Source: Brachionus manjavacas (Eukaryota > Rotifera > Eurotatoria > Ploima > Brachionidae). Taken from it: 64,000 nt of DNA. The translations under genes were made by a program, and so were the position numbers. This document shows positions 1 through 11,119 of the stretch, in pieces. The notes under the pieces were generated by a model that saw only the letters and a list, made by a program, of their open reading frames with translations, searched no databases and was not told where the DNA came from. The stretch lies in contig JAHQIY010000010.1 in NCBI GenBank assembly GCA_019054805.1, positions 2,711,501 to 2,775,500 of the forward strand, written 5' to 3'. Every line of letters begins with the position of its first letter. The first letter of the stretch is position 1.

Positions 1-1470
1 GGTTAAGTTCTGATTCCGCTACATTTTTCAATCTTTTTAAAGCCATAATTAATTCATTTAAGCAAATTGGATCATTAAAATTACACTGATCATAATTTCT
101 AAAAAATTCAGAGTTAGAATTAAGTATTTCGAAATCTTTCTTAGTATGAATTAAATCAGAATTAGGACTAAATATTGAAGATAAGAGTTCTCCAAAGCAT
201 TTTCCCTTTTCTTCATTAGTTTTGAATTCCTTGTCATTTGAAAACAAATTTGGGATTAAATTTGATCCTTTTTTTGTTCTAAATTTATTAATTTTTTCCA
301 GAAAGGTCTACTTGTAAGTGGGTTTTTTCCCATCTTCTTGATAAAATCAAACCAATTTTGATTCCAGAATTTTTTTAAAGAGGCCTTTAGCTCAAATGAA
401 AGTTGGTCATAATTTTGCTTGAGCTTTTGACAGCGAGTTTTTTAAAAGTTTCTTCTTACTTTCCTGCGTTTTTTTTAACAATGTTTGGGGGAAGACTGGT
501 TTTGTAGATTTTCTGAGAAAGATAAGGAATGCTTTTATGAGAAGCAGAAATGATTTTTTCTATAATTTTATCATTTAGTTGATCTATAGTGATGGAAATT
601 TCAGGGAAAATAACAATTTGAGAATTTAAGATCTCGCTAAATAATTGCCAGTTCGCTTTCTTAAGTTTAAATTTTTTAGCTGTTGACTTTTTTTCTAATT
701 GATAGCCCATAGAAATTGATACCTCGATTGGGAAATGGTCACTAGTCATGTCTTGGCTATTTAAGACATTAAACTCGGTAATTTTGTCAATTAATGAAGA
801 TGAAACTAAAAAAAGATCAAGAATTTCCAAGTAATTCTTATTAAAAATATTGAAAGTAGGACGCTTATCATTTATTACTGAAAAGTATAACTCATTGATT
901 ATTCTTTCCAACATTATACCGTTTTCATTTTCCCCTACGCAGCCTATTTGCTTTGTTCTAGCGTTTAGATCACCACCTAAGATGTAGTTTCTAAATTTTT
1001 TTTTAACTGTTTTAAAAAGCTCAAAGTTCAGAAATACTTTGGGTGGTTTATAAAGACTAAATAGAAATAATTCATTATTCTTTACTGAGAAAAATCTTGT
1101 ATAAATTCAATTCCTTCTTTAATTAAAATAGCTAATCCTCCTTCATACTTGTTGCCTGGTTTTGTTATGAACTGATAATTTTGAAAATCAAGGTAAATAT
1201 TTGTCAAAAATTGTTGTCTTGAAATACTTCATTAAGGTCACTGTTTTCTTGATCATTAGCTTGATCCTTTAGTTTTTTTTTGTTGGATTTGGATATACAT
1301 TACATTTATAGCATTTTCCATAACAGAACTCATCTAAATTATGTTTTAAATAATAATTAATTAAATTGTTGATATCGAAATTGAAAAGTTTTGAATGTAC
1401 GGAAGTGTTGGATTGCAGGAAACCTTTTAAAAATTGTATCAAATTATTATTTAGTTTTTTTTTTAATTCG
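1..1470 (-). pseudogene. LINE retrotransposon fragment: endonuclease domain and linker toward reverse transcriptase
   Basis: Read on the minus strand, about 1180-910 gives an apurinic-endonuclease-like stretch with GGDLNAR, and 914-456 continues in one open frame with TSDHFPI, the SDH catalytic motif of LINE endonucleases. Below 455 the translation (with breaks) continues into the lysine-rich linker that normally precedes the reverse transcriptase, which would lie outside the window to the left. Frame breaks near 1090 and 455 and several stops show that it is a relic. No ATG-initiated full ORF remains. It belongs to the same broad non-LTR group as the other LINE pieces here, but the clade cannot be set by eye. 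Confidence 0.75.
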
Positions 1471-2220
1471 AATTTGTTTAATTATTAATTTAAATCATTT
1501 ATTTTGTATAATTATGAATTATTTTTATTTGTATTGTGTTTTTTTATCATACATAGAAGTCTAATGTTTAACTGTATACGATTTTGTGCCATCAATTACA
1601 GAGACTAAACCAAACTTGGGTGTTATATAGCTTTTAGACTTTAAAAAAAAAAGATTTTTCGATTTAAAATTTTTATTTGAGATCAATAAAAATTTGCCTT
1701 AATATTTGTTATTTGTTTTATTCTACTTGTAACTTTGAATTTAATCAGTCATGTATCCATTAAGTTAATTAATTTAAAAAATTATTTAATTTTAATTTAA
1801 CTTTTGTATTATTGATGACCAATTTTAATTTACAAATTTCAACATTGATTAAATTGAGATTAACCTGCAGATTTTAAAAAGCTATTGATAAAGGTCTTGA
1901 AACTTGGGCTTTAGTAAAGGAGCATGTCTATTGAAGATTTTTTCTTACAAAATACTCAATAAACTTCCACAAATGGCATTTTCTGAAAGAGCATAAAATT
2001 TTACTTTATTCGCTTAAAAATTCTATGTTTTACTTATCTAATGGCAAAGGAGTTTTATTACTCAGAGCCATTTCAAATTTAAATAAAAAATTAAGAAAAA
2101 AAAATTCCGGTTTATCATTGAATGTTTACTTTAAAAATATTCTTCTAAATTAAAATTTAAAGATTATTTATTTAATTAAAAGATTTTATGATTTTTGAAA
2201 GATTATTTTTGAAAATGTTC
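1471..2220. other. AT-rich DNA, nothing recognised
   Basis: Very AT-rich sequence with no coding-like frame, tail motif or inverted repeat that I could support. It lies between the LINE endonuclease relic and the Tigger-like relic. Confidence 0.5.
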
Positions 2221-2224
2221 ATTG

Positions 2225-2665
2225 ATCCTCGATTTAACGAGTAAGTCGGGCGAAAATTCTCCTACTCGTTATATAGAAATCCTTTGTATCGAAATCCCAC
2301 TAAAAAAGATGGACAAAAATTTTTGGTTTCTAAAATTTTATTTAAAAAATAAAGAAATGGTTTACAAAAGAATATGGAACTAAGATCAGAAATAGATGTT
2401 TGTTTTGAATTGCATTTTTCAATTACAATATTTTCAATATTAAATAAAAAATCAACGATGCTCGAAAAATCTTCCTTTTTACTCAAAAAATAAATATTTT
2501 AGATCATTAATTTGATCAATTGCATCTTTCGAACTAATAGCTGTTTTTTCTGATTTGGAAATTTCTTCGTTGTCTGAATCACTTTCAACATTGTCCTCTG
2601 TAACAGCTATTTAGTTGACAATTTCGAGATCAGATAAAGAACCTCTATTTTGTTTTATATTCTTT
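2225..2665 (-). pseudogene. Pogo/Tigger-like transposase, C-terminal remnant with terminal repeat
   Basis: The lower end (about 2225-2275) matches the terminal inverted repeat of the Tigger-like element in the tandem array: GATCCTCG, then TAACGA, GGGCG and CGTTATAT in the same order. On the minus strand, about 2660-2500 translates to an acidic Ser/Glu-rich run followed by DAIDQINDLKYLF, typical of the tail of CENP-B/pogo transposases. 2486-2262 includes CNSKQTSISDL, the counterpart of the TKQPSITDY tail in the array copies. The catalytic DDE region and the other terminal repeat are not seen, so this is a truncated relic. Confidence 0.6.
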
Positions 2666-3929
2666 TGCGAGTGAAATAGTAGTTACTTTTTGATTGCTAT
2701 GATTATTAATTATTTCAAGTTAAGTCTCGAGCGAGATACTTAAAAAAAACAAGTTTTTTAAGAATTTAACATGGATCGAAACATGGGAGCTTTAGACCAT
2801 AAGAGAAAAATTTGTGTTATTTTTTTCTTTTTTAAAAAGGAAATTTTAAATTGTATTGATCAGTTTCAGTGATTTAATTTTTATCAGGATTAGTAACACC
2901 TTTTGCTAATGACATGAGCCATAGCCTTGAGATAAATCCAAAATTATTTTACTGTAACTAAACTTTTCTAAATTTAAATTTTTTAATTCAAAGCAATAGG
3001 AATCAAATTAATTAAAGGATGAAAATAAGCAATAAAAACCGATTTTAATTTTAGAGTAACGTCATTTGCTTTAAAAATAGTTGATGATTTTTTAATCAAT
3101 TATTCAACACCGAAATACTTTTCATAAAATTAACATTGAATAAAAAGCAGGAATCAATTAAAATAATACTTTCCGAGCTTAATTCAGTCAAAGTGTTTTA
3201 TCCAGATGGTTGCCATAGATTTGATTTGGTAAAAAAATATCCATTAACCCCGGATATTTTCCCGAGATTTCAAGTTAAAAAAAATTAAAAAAATTTTGAA
3301 GGATTTATTTGGAACAAAATTTTCAATTTCATTGATCGTTCCTTAAGTAATTTGTGGCGCATTTTTAGACAAATATTACTATTTGAAAATGTGCCAAATT
3401 AAACATAAAATTTAAAAATACCATTTTGTGCCAAAATTAATTATTATGGATACATTAGACATGGCAAAAAATAAATAAACCTAGAATAAAGCCCAACAAA
3501 AAAAAACACAAAAAAAAAGCTAATTATACTAAATAAACATTAATTTAACATTAGATTTAATTAAATTATTGCTTTAAATTTTAGCTAAAAAAAAAGATAA
3601 AACCCAAAATGTAGCGTTAGAGGTAAACTATTTATTTTTGTTAATTTGTGAAATTAGGCTTGATCAAATACTGAGCATTTTGACAGCTAATGGATTTATT
3701 TTTGCCGCATTACTAAGACTTCAGTTTGTTCATTAGCTGTGCCGTAAACATTAATAAACAAGTTTTACAATCTCTTGATACCTTTTCAAAATATTAGTTT
3801 TTCAGCTTAGGAATTCAAGTGTTTTGTTGATCGCAGGTATTTGAATGATGAAACTAATTCTGAGTCTGTCAATTTTCGTTTAGCAAATAAAGTTGGATTA
3901 GACTAAACAACAGGGCTCTCTCTTTCTCT
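2666..3929. other. AT-rich DNA, nothing recognised
   Basis: No coding frame with family resemblance was found on either strand. It is the upstream region of the 332-residue gene. No promoter motif can be claimed. Confidence 0.45.
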
Positions 3930-3990
3930 GCCTGCCATGGACCAGGCTCCTAAATTTTTTAAAATAAAAAATAAAATAAAATCTTTATTT
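3930..3990 (-). repeat. Degenerate LINE 3' tail-like sequence
   Basis: Read on the minus strand this shows AGGAGCCTGGTCCATGGCAG, close to the GGAGCCCTGGCTCGGCACAG tail at 57503-57520. On the + strand it is followed by the same kind of AAAATAAAATAAAATC run as the other minus-oriented tails. Similarity is imperfect, so the call is tentative. It lies about 30 bp upstream of the start codon of the next gene. Confidence 0.35.
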
Positions 3991-4020
3991 CATTCTTTTT
4001 GTTTATTTTTTTAGACAATA

Positions 4021-5019
4021 ATGAGCAAAAGTCCAACGCTGGTGCGCAGATCAAGCAAGACGCGGCAAGGCCTGTTCTCGCTGAATGAAAAAGAGCTCCG
4101 TAGCGAGCTCAAGCGCATTGAGCTGTCCAAGCGGCAGTACGAGAACTACTACATGCACGAACAGCGCAAGGTGATCACCAGATTCGCGACCAAACTGGTG
4201 CGCTCAAGCTCAACACTGGACAATGTGATCAGCAACGATTGCTGCTCGGCGTCGACTACCCCGTCCATTAGTCGAGCGCCTAGCAACATTTTTTTTGAGC
4301 CACGGCCCAGCACTTGCTTTAAATCACTGTTCAAGTCAGCCGACAGTTCAAGTGAGGCCAGTCAGGAAAACCCGAAAAGAAAAAAGTCTGTCAAATGGAA
4401 CCCAGAGCTGTTCGAAAAAGAAAACAGCGACTACAGCGACATAAGCTCGCTGAGCATTGCGTCCCAGAAAAATAAGCCCTCTTTTTACGAAGTAAACAAG
4501 AAGTACGATGAGCTCAAGCTGAGTTTGTCAAATCCGCCGCCGAAAGTAATGCTTCCGCAGCTGTTGTCGGCCAACAGGAGATCCAACACAGAATCGGCTG
4601 GCTTCAGGCAAAGCCAAGGCGTCTTTGTTGACATGCACAAAAGTTCTGTAGAGAATAAAAAAAAATTTCTCAAGGCGATTGAGAGCGACAATTCCGGCTT
4701 TCACTCGTACAATACTTGTCTGGGATATGACAATTTCAGAAATTTGCTCACGTCCAGCATCAATATAGCTAGCAAGGAAGCTGGCGAAATGTCCAAGAGC
4801 AGGGTTTTTACCAATCCTTTCAATGAAATTTTGATACCACGCGCACACTCAAGCCTGAGGTCTGAGTCGCTCATCAATGAAAAAAAAGAAGACAAGTCAA
4901 AGATGGACGATGATTTTTTAGTTGACAAAAAAAAGGATGATGATGAAAAAATGTACACGGACTCGTTCAAAGTTCAGAATATTCGAAGTCTCACTTTTAA
5001 GCAAATTACCACTTATTAG
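4021..5019 (+). CDS. Unrecognised 332-residue basic, Ser-rich protein
   Basis: A single long frame opens with ATG directly after a pyrimidine tract ending in TTTTTTTAG (about 4007-4014). That tract could be a cis- or trans-splice acceptor, so a 5' leader may be joined there. GC content and codon use are clearly richer than the flanks and similar to the FCHO and J-domain genes, which supports a real gene. The protein starts with a basic Ser-rich segment, has a likely short coiled coil around residues 23-55 (ELRSELKRIELSKRQYENYY), then a long probably disordered Ser/Lys-rich part, and a highly charged acidic/basic tail around residues 285-315. No signal peptide, membrane segment or catalytic motif is visible. 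I do not recognise the family. Confidence 0.75.
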   Translation: MSKSPTLVRRSSKTRQGLFSLNEKELRSELKRIELSKRQYENYYMHEQRKVITRFATKLVRSSSTLDNVISNDCCSASTTPSISRAPSNIFFEPRPSTCFKSLFKSADSSSEASQENPKRKKSVKWNPELFEKENSDYSDISSLSIASQKNKPSFYEVNKKYDELKLSLSNPPPKVMLPQLLSANRRSNTESAGFRQSQGVFVDMHKSSVENKKKFLKAIESDNSGFHSYNTCLGYDNFRNLLTSSINIASKEAGEMSKSRVFTNPFNEILIPRAHSSLRSESLINEKKEDKSKMDDDFLVDKKKDDDEKMYTDSFKVQNIRSLTFKQITTY

Positions 5020-6333
5020 TTTTTTTTTTTAATTTTTTTTTTAATTAAATATTATTTTCATCAAGTCTAAATTTATTATTTATTTGCTTTTTGTTGTAAT
5101 TAAGGCAAATGTTTTTTTAATTATGTAATAAATTATTTGAGGTCTGTTTTACTTATTTTAGAGAAATTTGAAAAAAAAACCTGGATATTTAGAATCCTAT
5201 TGACAAAAATTTCTTTATAAAATTTATTTGTCAAATTCTAGTCTTATGCACTAGAAATAAAAAAAGCCTAAAAGATATAAAATAAAGATTTGTGTTTGGG
5301 TTATGACGACTTTGTGATCATAGGTAACGTGCCCAAAGAGTGATCATTTAATATTGAATTGAAATAGGAAAGGAGTTGAGTATACTAATATGTAGTATTT
5401 GCTCATTTTTTTTCATCCATTTTATTTTTTGTTGAAAAGGAAAAAATTCTTTTTATGGTCGATTTTTACACTTTTTTGATTTTTTATTTGATAAATTAAA
5501 AAAAAAAGAGTTACAAATTTTTTGTAAGTTTAAATGAATATTAAAAGATCTACAATCTTTTATACTACACACTATGCAAAAATTAAATCTCTTTAATGTT
5601 CAATTTTTTGATATTTTCTTTATTCGAATTTAAATTAACAAAGTAATTTAATTGAAAACAATGTCGAATATGCATTATAATTTTTCTTTTTCATTTAATT
5701 TTGTAATTTTACTACATCGCCAGAATTGGCACTAAATGAAACAAATACAAATAAATAAATTTTACAAATGTTATTTTAAAAAAATGTAATTTTTCCAAAT
5801 CTGACGTAAAATTACGTAATTTTTTGGAAAATCACAGAAATTTCTTACATTGAAAAAAAGTGCTTTGAAGAACTCCAATAAAAAAATTTTTTTTGGTCTT
5901 GTTTCTTGTCTACTTTTCTAATGCTGCTTTTTTCATTATCAATCTTAGTGAGTCCTATTTTAATACAGAAAAAATATTATGATTATAATTAAAATTAATT
6001 TAAAATTAAAAGATAAAAAACGTTCTTTATTTTAGAATTATAATTTCCGCTTCAGCATATTAGAATTTTCAAATTTCTGGCAATATCCAGTTACTTTTTT
6101 TCGCATTTAAGCGACAACCATCAATTTTAATTAATTATATTAATTTAAATCTGAATAATTACACATGGCAAGTTTTTTTTCTATTTAAATTTTTTGAAAT
6201 TTTGAAATTACGCTGTTTTATTTAAACCCAATACTTAAGTATGTTGAAATTTTAACTTAAAATACGCCATTTTTTGAAAAAATATATATTTTGGTGTTTT
6301 TTACTATGAATTGGCAAAGATCAAATCCGTTCG
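5020..6333. other. AT-rich intergenic region with a possible polyadenylation signal
   Basis: An AATAAA lies at 5127-5132, about 110 bp after the stop codon of the preceding gene. A short palindromic TAAAATTACGTAAT-like stretch lies near 5805-5822. Otherwise no coding signal is seen up to the LINE relic. Confidence 0.4.
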
Positions 6334-7945
6334 ATGAGAAAAAAAGATGGAACCATTACTGTAGACCGAAATGAAGTTGCAGAGCTTTTAAATGAACAAT
6401 TTCGTTCAGTTTTCAAAAATGAACCAGATTATGAACTTCCTTTGATTCCGCTTCGAACTTCAGTAACTTTTGACATTGAAGATGTGTCGAGATATTTGAA
6501 AAGTAAAATTATTCAAGAAAAACTTGAGAAACTTAACGGTAGTAAATCTATTGGATTTGATGGGGTTCATCCTCTTATTTTAAAAAATTGTGCCGAAGGG
6601 ATGTTTAAGCCGTTGGAAATTATTTTTAAGCGGTCTATTGAATTGGGCGAAATTCCTGAACAATGGAAAATAGCAAATGTTTCTCCGATCCACAAAAAAG
6701 GGAGTAGACTTGAACCAGAAAACTATCGACCGGTCTCTCTGACATCAGTGGCTTGTAAAGTACTTGAAGGTATTATTAGAGATCGACTTATGTCTTATTT
6801 AAAAGAGGATAATCTGAAATCCGTAAGTCAACATGGCTTTGTTCCCAAAAAAGGATGTGTCTCTAATCTCTTGGAGACTTTTGACATGATCACGAGTGAG
6901 TTAGCTAATGGAAATAGCGTTGACGAAATTTACCTCGATCTTTCGAAAGCCTTTGACACAGTTCCGCATAAACGCTATAAATTGAGCAGTTACGGACTGA
7001 GTAAACGATTGATCGAATGGCTTAATGACTTTTTAAGCGGAAGGGTTAAGCGCGTTTTGCTTTGAGATGCAGTTTCGGATTGGTAAGAAGTACTGAGTGG
7101 CGAACCTCAAGGGTCTGTGCTTGGTCCTTTGCTTTTTGTTATATATATAAACGACCTACCTGACATCATTTCAAACAAAATAGAAATTTATGCGATGACT
7201 CGAAGATTCTTGGAGTAATTAATAACTTTGTGAAAGGACAAATATGCAGAAAGACCTAGATGCTCTGTGTGAATGGATTGATGTATCGAGAATGGGTTTC
7301 TGTGCTCAAAAATGTAAGATTATGCATTTTAGAAGGCTAAATGCTAGATTTTCGTAATCGGGAAAAGAGGGATTGGATAAAAATCAACTGTGTACCACTG
7401 AGTGTGAAAAGGATCTAGGCGTTATGGTGTCTTCAGACCTTAAATGGACAGGTCAAGTAAAAAACGCGTGCCCGAAAGCAAATAAAGAACTCGGAATTCT
7501 TAAAAGAACATTTTTAAGCAGAGAAGAAACTCTTTGGTTGAAGCTTTATATGTCTTTGGTTAGACCTCACCTCGACTATGCAGTTCAAGTTTGGAATCCG
7601 AGCAAAAAAGGTGACGTAAAAGCGTTGGAAAAAGTACAAGAGCGTGCAACGAAAATTCCTTGGTCACTAAGAGAAATTTCATACGAGCCAGATTGGGTTT
7701 AACAAAATTTAGTGAGAGAAGGGTGAGAGGTGATTTGATTGAGGTTTTTAAAGTGATTAACGGTCATGAAAAAGTGTCGTTTACCAGAGAACTTCTGGAT
7801 CCTGTTGGCAGTAATGGACAGATAATGAGGTTAAGAGGAAACAGCGCAAAAGTTCAAAGAGATAGTTTTCCAGCACAAAAAAGAAATGATTTTTCTGCCG
7901 CAGTGAGTGCTAGACACGTTTTTTTCTCGAACAGAGTAGCTCCGC
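6334..7945 (+). pseudogene. CR1/Jockey-like LINE reverse transcriptase, broken
   Basis: 6334-7065 encodes the reverse transcriptase fingers and palm: GFDGVHPLILK, then WKIANVSPIHKKG, ENYRPVSLTS, QHGFVPKKG and YLDLSKAFDTVPH. After a stop at 7063-7065 the translation resumes with the [10 protein letters not shown] motif (about 7108-7140) and INDLPDI. The catalytic YADD box near 7190 has lost one base and is destroyed. 7373-7702 gives the thumb region (CEKDLGVMV, LVRPHLDYAVQVWNP, ALEKVQERATK) and 7660-7945 the end of the domain, in another frame. The endonuclease is absent. The C-terminus stops abruptly at 7945, where a foreign 103-bp segment begins. Not functional. Confidence 0.85.
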
Positions 7946-8048
7946 ACATATAGCTGCATTGCACTCTGGGCCTCTTTTCTTAACTTTTTTACAACGGTAC
8001 TCTTCTTTTGTTCCAGCTTTTGTTTCGTATGGCCTCTTATATGACCAT
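7946..8048 (-). repeat. 103-bp exact copy of a MULE zinc-finger segment
   Basis: By eye this is identical, base for base, to 10605-10707, which encodes part of the zinc-finger region of the MULE-like protein on the minus strand. Here it abuts the truncated reverse transcriptase ORF directly and has no other MULE sequence around it. Confidence 0.8.
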
Positions 8049-8344
8049 ACCTCATAATTTAATTTTATGCTTATTCCTTAAGAGATATTAGTCAAATTTA
8101 CCGGAATTCCAGTAATTTAGATAAATATCCGTAAATTTGTAAAATAAATTAGAGGTTCTAATTTTTCTTTCTGACAAAAAAAACATTTTTATACTGACAA
8201 AATAATTTTTTTTTCGAAACAAATTTTTTAAAAAAATAGTGACTAATTCTATTAAATTTAGACATAAAAATTATTTTTCAATGACAAAAAAAAATTTAGT
8301 ACGACCAAAAAATTCAAAAAATAAAGCAAAATATAATTTTTGAT
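8049..8344. other. AT-rich spacer
   Basis: Low-complexity A/T-rich DNA. About 8235-8262 resembles the sequence just left of the duplicate at 14197, so the duplication shared with 14197-14877 may begin here with an internal insertion. Confidence 0.35.
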
Positions 8345-9026
8345 GACAAAAAGAAAATTTTAGTTAAAAAATTAAAAAATTAAACAATTTTATTTTTTTG
8401 ATTGTCTATCAGATTTTTATTCGGCGGCTTTTGAGCTGCCATCGGTTCATCGGATTGAATTGGGATCTTTTCTTGTTCGTGGTTGCTTTTTTCAGCATCC
8501 AAAAAAACATCATTAACATTGGTCTCTATACTTGATCAATCCGATTGAGTTTTTTTTCTATATCAAAGTCAGACATGAAATTTTTTTCAGTAGTTTCTTA
8601 AATTTTTGAATTGTTTATGACTAAGGCAGCCTTTGATAAATTTGCTCCTATTTAAGTAGTTTGTCCTCATTAAAAAAATAATAAAATCATTTTTTAAATC
8701 ATACTTGCTTATTCAAAATCATTTTTTCTTTCAAATGGTATCCTTGAAGTATTTTTAACTTATATTGATCAAAACTTATTCTAAAAAAACTGTAAAAAAT
8801 GACTGAAATTGAAAATTTTTGAAAATTAAAAAGAATTTGCTTTTTAAACCATAACTTTTGATAGAAATTAGGTAGTTTCACAAAAATTAACTCAAGTAAA
8901 TTTTATTCAGTAGTTTCTTGAACAAACTCATACAAAATATTTTTACCACGGTTTTTTAAAGCTACAACAACATCTAACTTCCACGTCATTAATTGAGTCG
9001 TCTTGGTTATTATTCGAGTGAAACTC
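8345..9026 (-). repeat. 0.68-kb duplicated segment, copy A
   Basis: Nearly identical to 14197-14877 in the same orientation (a few indels and substitutions by eye). On the minus strand one stretch (about 8528-8400) keeps a coherent hydrophilic frame containing DVFLDAEKSNHEQEK. It continues directly into the HTH transposase relic at 9027-9529, so it is probably the 3' part of the same transposon. Confidence 0.7.
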
Positions 9027-9529
9027 CTTTATCCTTTCACTAAACATGAAAGGATAATTTCCAAGTTCTCGTTTGTGATTTTTTCGCCACCATATTGCAA
9101 ATTTATTACGGGCATTTATGTGAGAGTCTTTAAGCTCAAGTCCTTCAATTTTGTTATATGCGCTTGAAAATTTTAAATATAAAGTTTAAAATTTCTTAAA
9201 ATAAACCTATAAATTTAGATCTCTAATTAAAGGGACAACTGAAGTTTGAGAAATACCAAGCTTCCTACTAACAGAACGACCAGTATGTTTCTTAATTAAG
9301 CGTTTGACTTTAAGTTAGTTCGCCCGCGTTTTTACAGGTGTTTTTCGTCCAGAACTTTTTGATCTATTTGGCTTATCTTTCCATTTTCTTTTAATTGATT
9401 TATCCAGCGATAAATAGTCTTTTTGGAAACTTAAGCATCAAACATATTGAAAATTTCGTTGATAGATTTATTTTGCTTAAAATGTGCAATTGCAAGTTCA
9501 CGATAGGCTTCTGGTTGAGGTTTGCCCAT
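9027..9529 (-). pseudogene. HTH transposase N-terminal region, Tc1/mariner-like, broken
   Basis: Starting from ATG at 9529-9527 the translation runs MGKPQPEAYRELAIAHFKQN and then NEIFNMFDA, stop, VSKKTIYRWINQLKENG: a helix-turn-helix of the IS630/Tc1/mariner kind. About 9305-9225 gives a second HTH (RLIKKHTGRSV, SRKLGISQTSVVPLIRDL). About 9150-9030 continues with NARNKFAIWWRKNHKRELG. Stops and frame changes interrupt it, and no DDE catalytic motif is visible. The family call rests on the paired HTH layout. Confidence 0.5.
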
Positions 9530-9885
9530 TATAGTTATTTGAAGATTCAAATAAATTTTTTAATTTAAAAATTTTAATATTTAACGCGATTGCATAAATA
9601 ATCTTTTAGGAAACAAGAGAAAGTACATTTGAAGCCTTCAACCAATCTTGAAGATTTTTTAATCAAGGAACCTAGTTCAAAAGATAGAAAATGGATAAAA
9701 AACTCTAGCATTATCAGTAGTCCCTTAAATAAGAACAGGAAATCCTTGTCAAACAAGCTTTTTAGCTGCATCAAAATGAAAATTAGTTAGTATCGTACTA
9801 TTAATTAATAATCACTTTTTTTAATGTAACTTTTAACTTTTTAGCAGCCTTTACATTATTTTTCAGAACAATAATAAAATTTTTT
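9530..9885. other. AT-rich DNA, nothing recognised
   Basis: A 66-codon open frame on the minus strand (9574-9774) has no recognisable features. I see no other structure. Confidence 0.35.
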
Positions 9886-10290
9886 GCCTCTTTAATCAGA
9901 TAAAGGTTAATCTGTTATTAGTTTAATATTCTTAGCAAGACTTGGATTTTACATTAATTTACGTAAAATTTAAGTCGCGTAGCGCTAAAAACATTAAGCT
10001 AATAACAGATGATTTTTTTTCTGATTACAAAACTTTATGTAAATTTACGCAAAATTATTTTTCTGAAAATTTTAGTTAAAAAAGTGAGATAATTTTCAAA
10101 AAAATCGTCTAAAATTTGAATTTTCAACTGTTTTTAGGCCGTTTTACATTTTAGGCTAATTTTGGTGATTTTACGTAAAATTATGTAAATTTACTTTAAT
10201 TAACGTAATTTTACTATTCTATCTTTACGTAAATTAACGAAATTTAACGTAAATTTACGTAAAATCCAAGTGCCGTAGCGCTACTGTATA
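9886..10290. mobile_element. Fold-back element with TTTACGTAAATT motifs
   Basis: ATCTGTTATTAG near 9912 is mirrored by CTAATAACAGAT near 9998 around a centre close to 9960. CTTGGATTTTAC near 9942 is mirrored by GTAAAATCCAAG at about 10259-10270. Many ACGTAAATT repeats fill the region. The right end GCCGTAGCGCTACTG resembles, reversed, the CAGTGGTGCTCCGG end of the fold-back element in each array unit. No transposase is present. It looks like a MITE-type element, but its exact ends and target duplication are not defined. Confidence 0.5.
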
Positions 10291-10436
10291 TAAATTCTGT
10301 CACCTTCTTGGTATGACTATGATAGATTGAAATGGCACATTTTTGGACTTTCAGCTGTACAATATTTGATGTTTTTGACCGTTTTTTGGCAACTGATTTT
10401 TCAAGCCAGAATTTTATTATTTATTTATTTGGTTAT

Positions 10437-10500
10437 CTGTACCGGGCTAATGGTCCTTCAGAAAAAAAAAACCCAGAATAAAGTTAAATTAAATACAATA
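10437..10500 (-). repeat. LINE 3' tail inserted in MULE relic
   Basis: Contains a diverged version of the shared tail (minus strand CTGAAGGACCATTAGCCCGG, then TACAG). It sits where the MULE-like coding similarity stops (about 10510). Confidence 0.5.
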
Positions 10501-10509
10501 AAAGTGATG

Positions 10510-10886
10510 CTTTTTTTGCTTGAATTTTGATTGATCTCATCATGATTGTGTTGATTAGTTGTTTTGAACATTATAACTGCTTGATTATGGCTATTGTATA
10601 GAAAACATATAGCTGCATTGCACTCTGGGCCTCTTTTCTTAACTTTTTTACAACGGTACTCTTCTTTTGTTCCAGCTTTTGTTTCGTATGGCCTCTTATA
10701 TGACCATGTTGTATTTTCTTTTAACCATTCGGTAACTTGGTTTGCATTTTCGAAAGTTTCTGCAATAATCCAGTTTTTCTTTTGTTTGATTACTTGAAGA
10801 CTTTCTTGATCATCTGCTTCAGATGCATCAGATTCATATAGTTGAATTGATCTTAAATTTAACTCACTATCTTGTAATTCTGTCAT
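10510..10886 (-). pseudogene. MULE-like transposase N-terminal fragment with C-C-H-H finger
   Basis: The open frame extends to 10982, but the likely natural start is the Met at 10886-10884 (MTELQDSELNLRSIQ). The protein has WSYKRPYETKAG, then YRCKKVKKRGPECNAAICF and, about 20 residues on, TTNQHNHD: a zinc-binding pattern of two Cys and two His as in FLYWCH/WRKY-GCM1 fingers of MULE transposases. The catalytic domain is missing, since a LINE tail replaces the downstream sequence. A separate piece of the same kind of transposase lies at 55459-55764. Inferred to be a relic. Confidence 0.65.
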
Positions 10887-11119
10887 GTTAAAGTTATATT
10901 TTAATTTTGTTTGGAAAATAGAGATATGGAAAAAATAATTTTTTTTTCTTATATAGCATTTTGAATCAATAATCTGGTCCACTTTAATTAATTTGTGTAT
11001 ATTATATCAGTAATCAATAAGTTCATTTAAGTAATAATTGAGACCGAAAATGAGTTCAGGACATGAATAGTAATTATTATTATAGAATAAGTAAATAGTT
11101 ATTCATTTTAATTAAATTA

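Noticed and set aside
5725-5765. Possible further LINE 3' tail (GGCACTAAATGAAACAAATA)
   Set aside because: Only the A-rich end is similar and the GGAGC hairpin is not recognisable.
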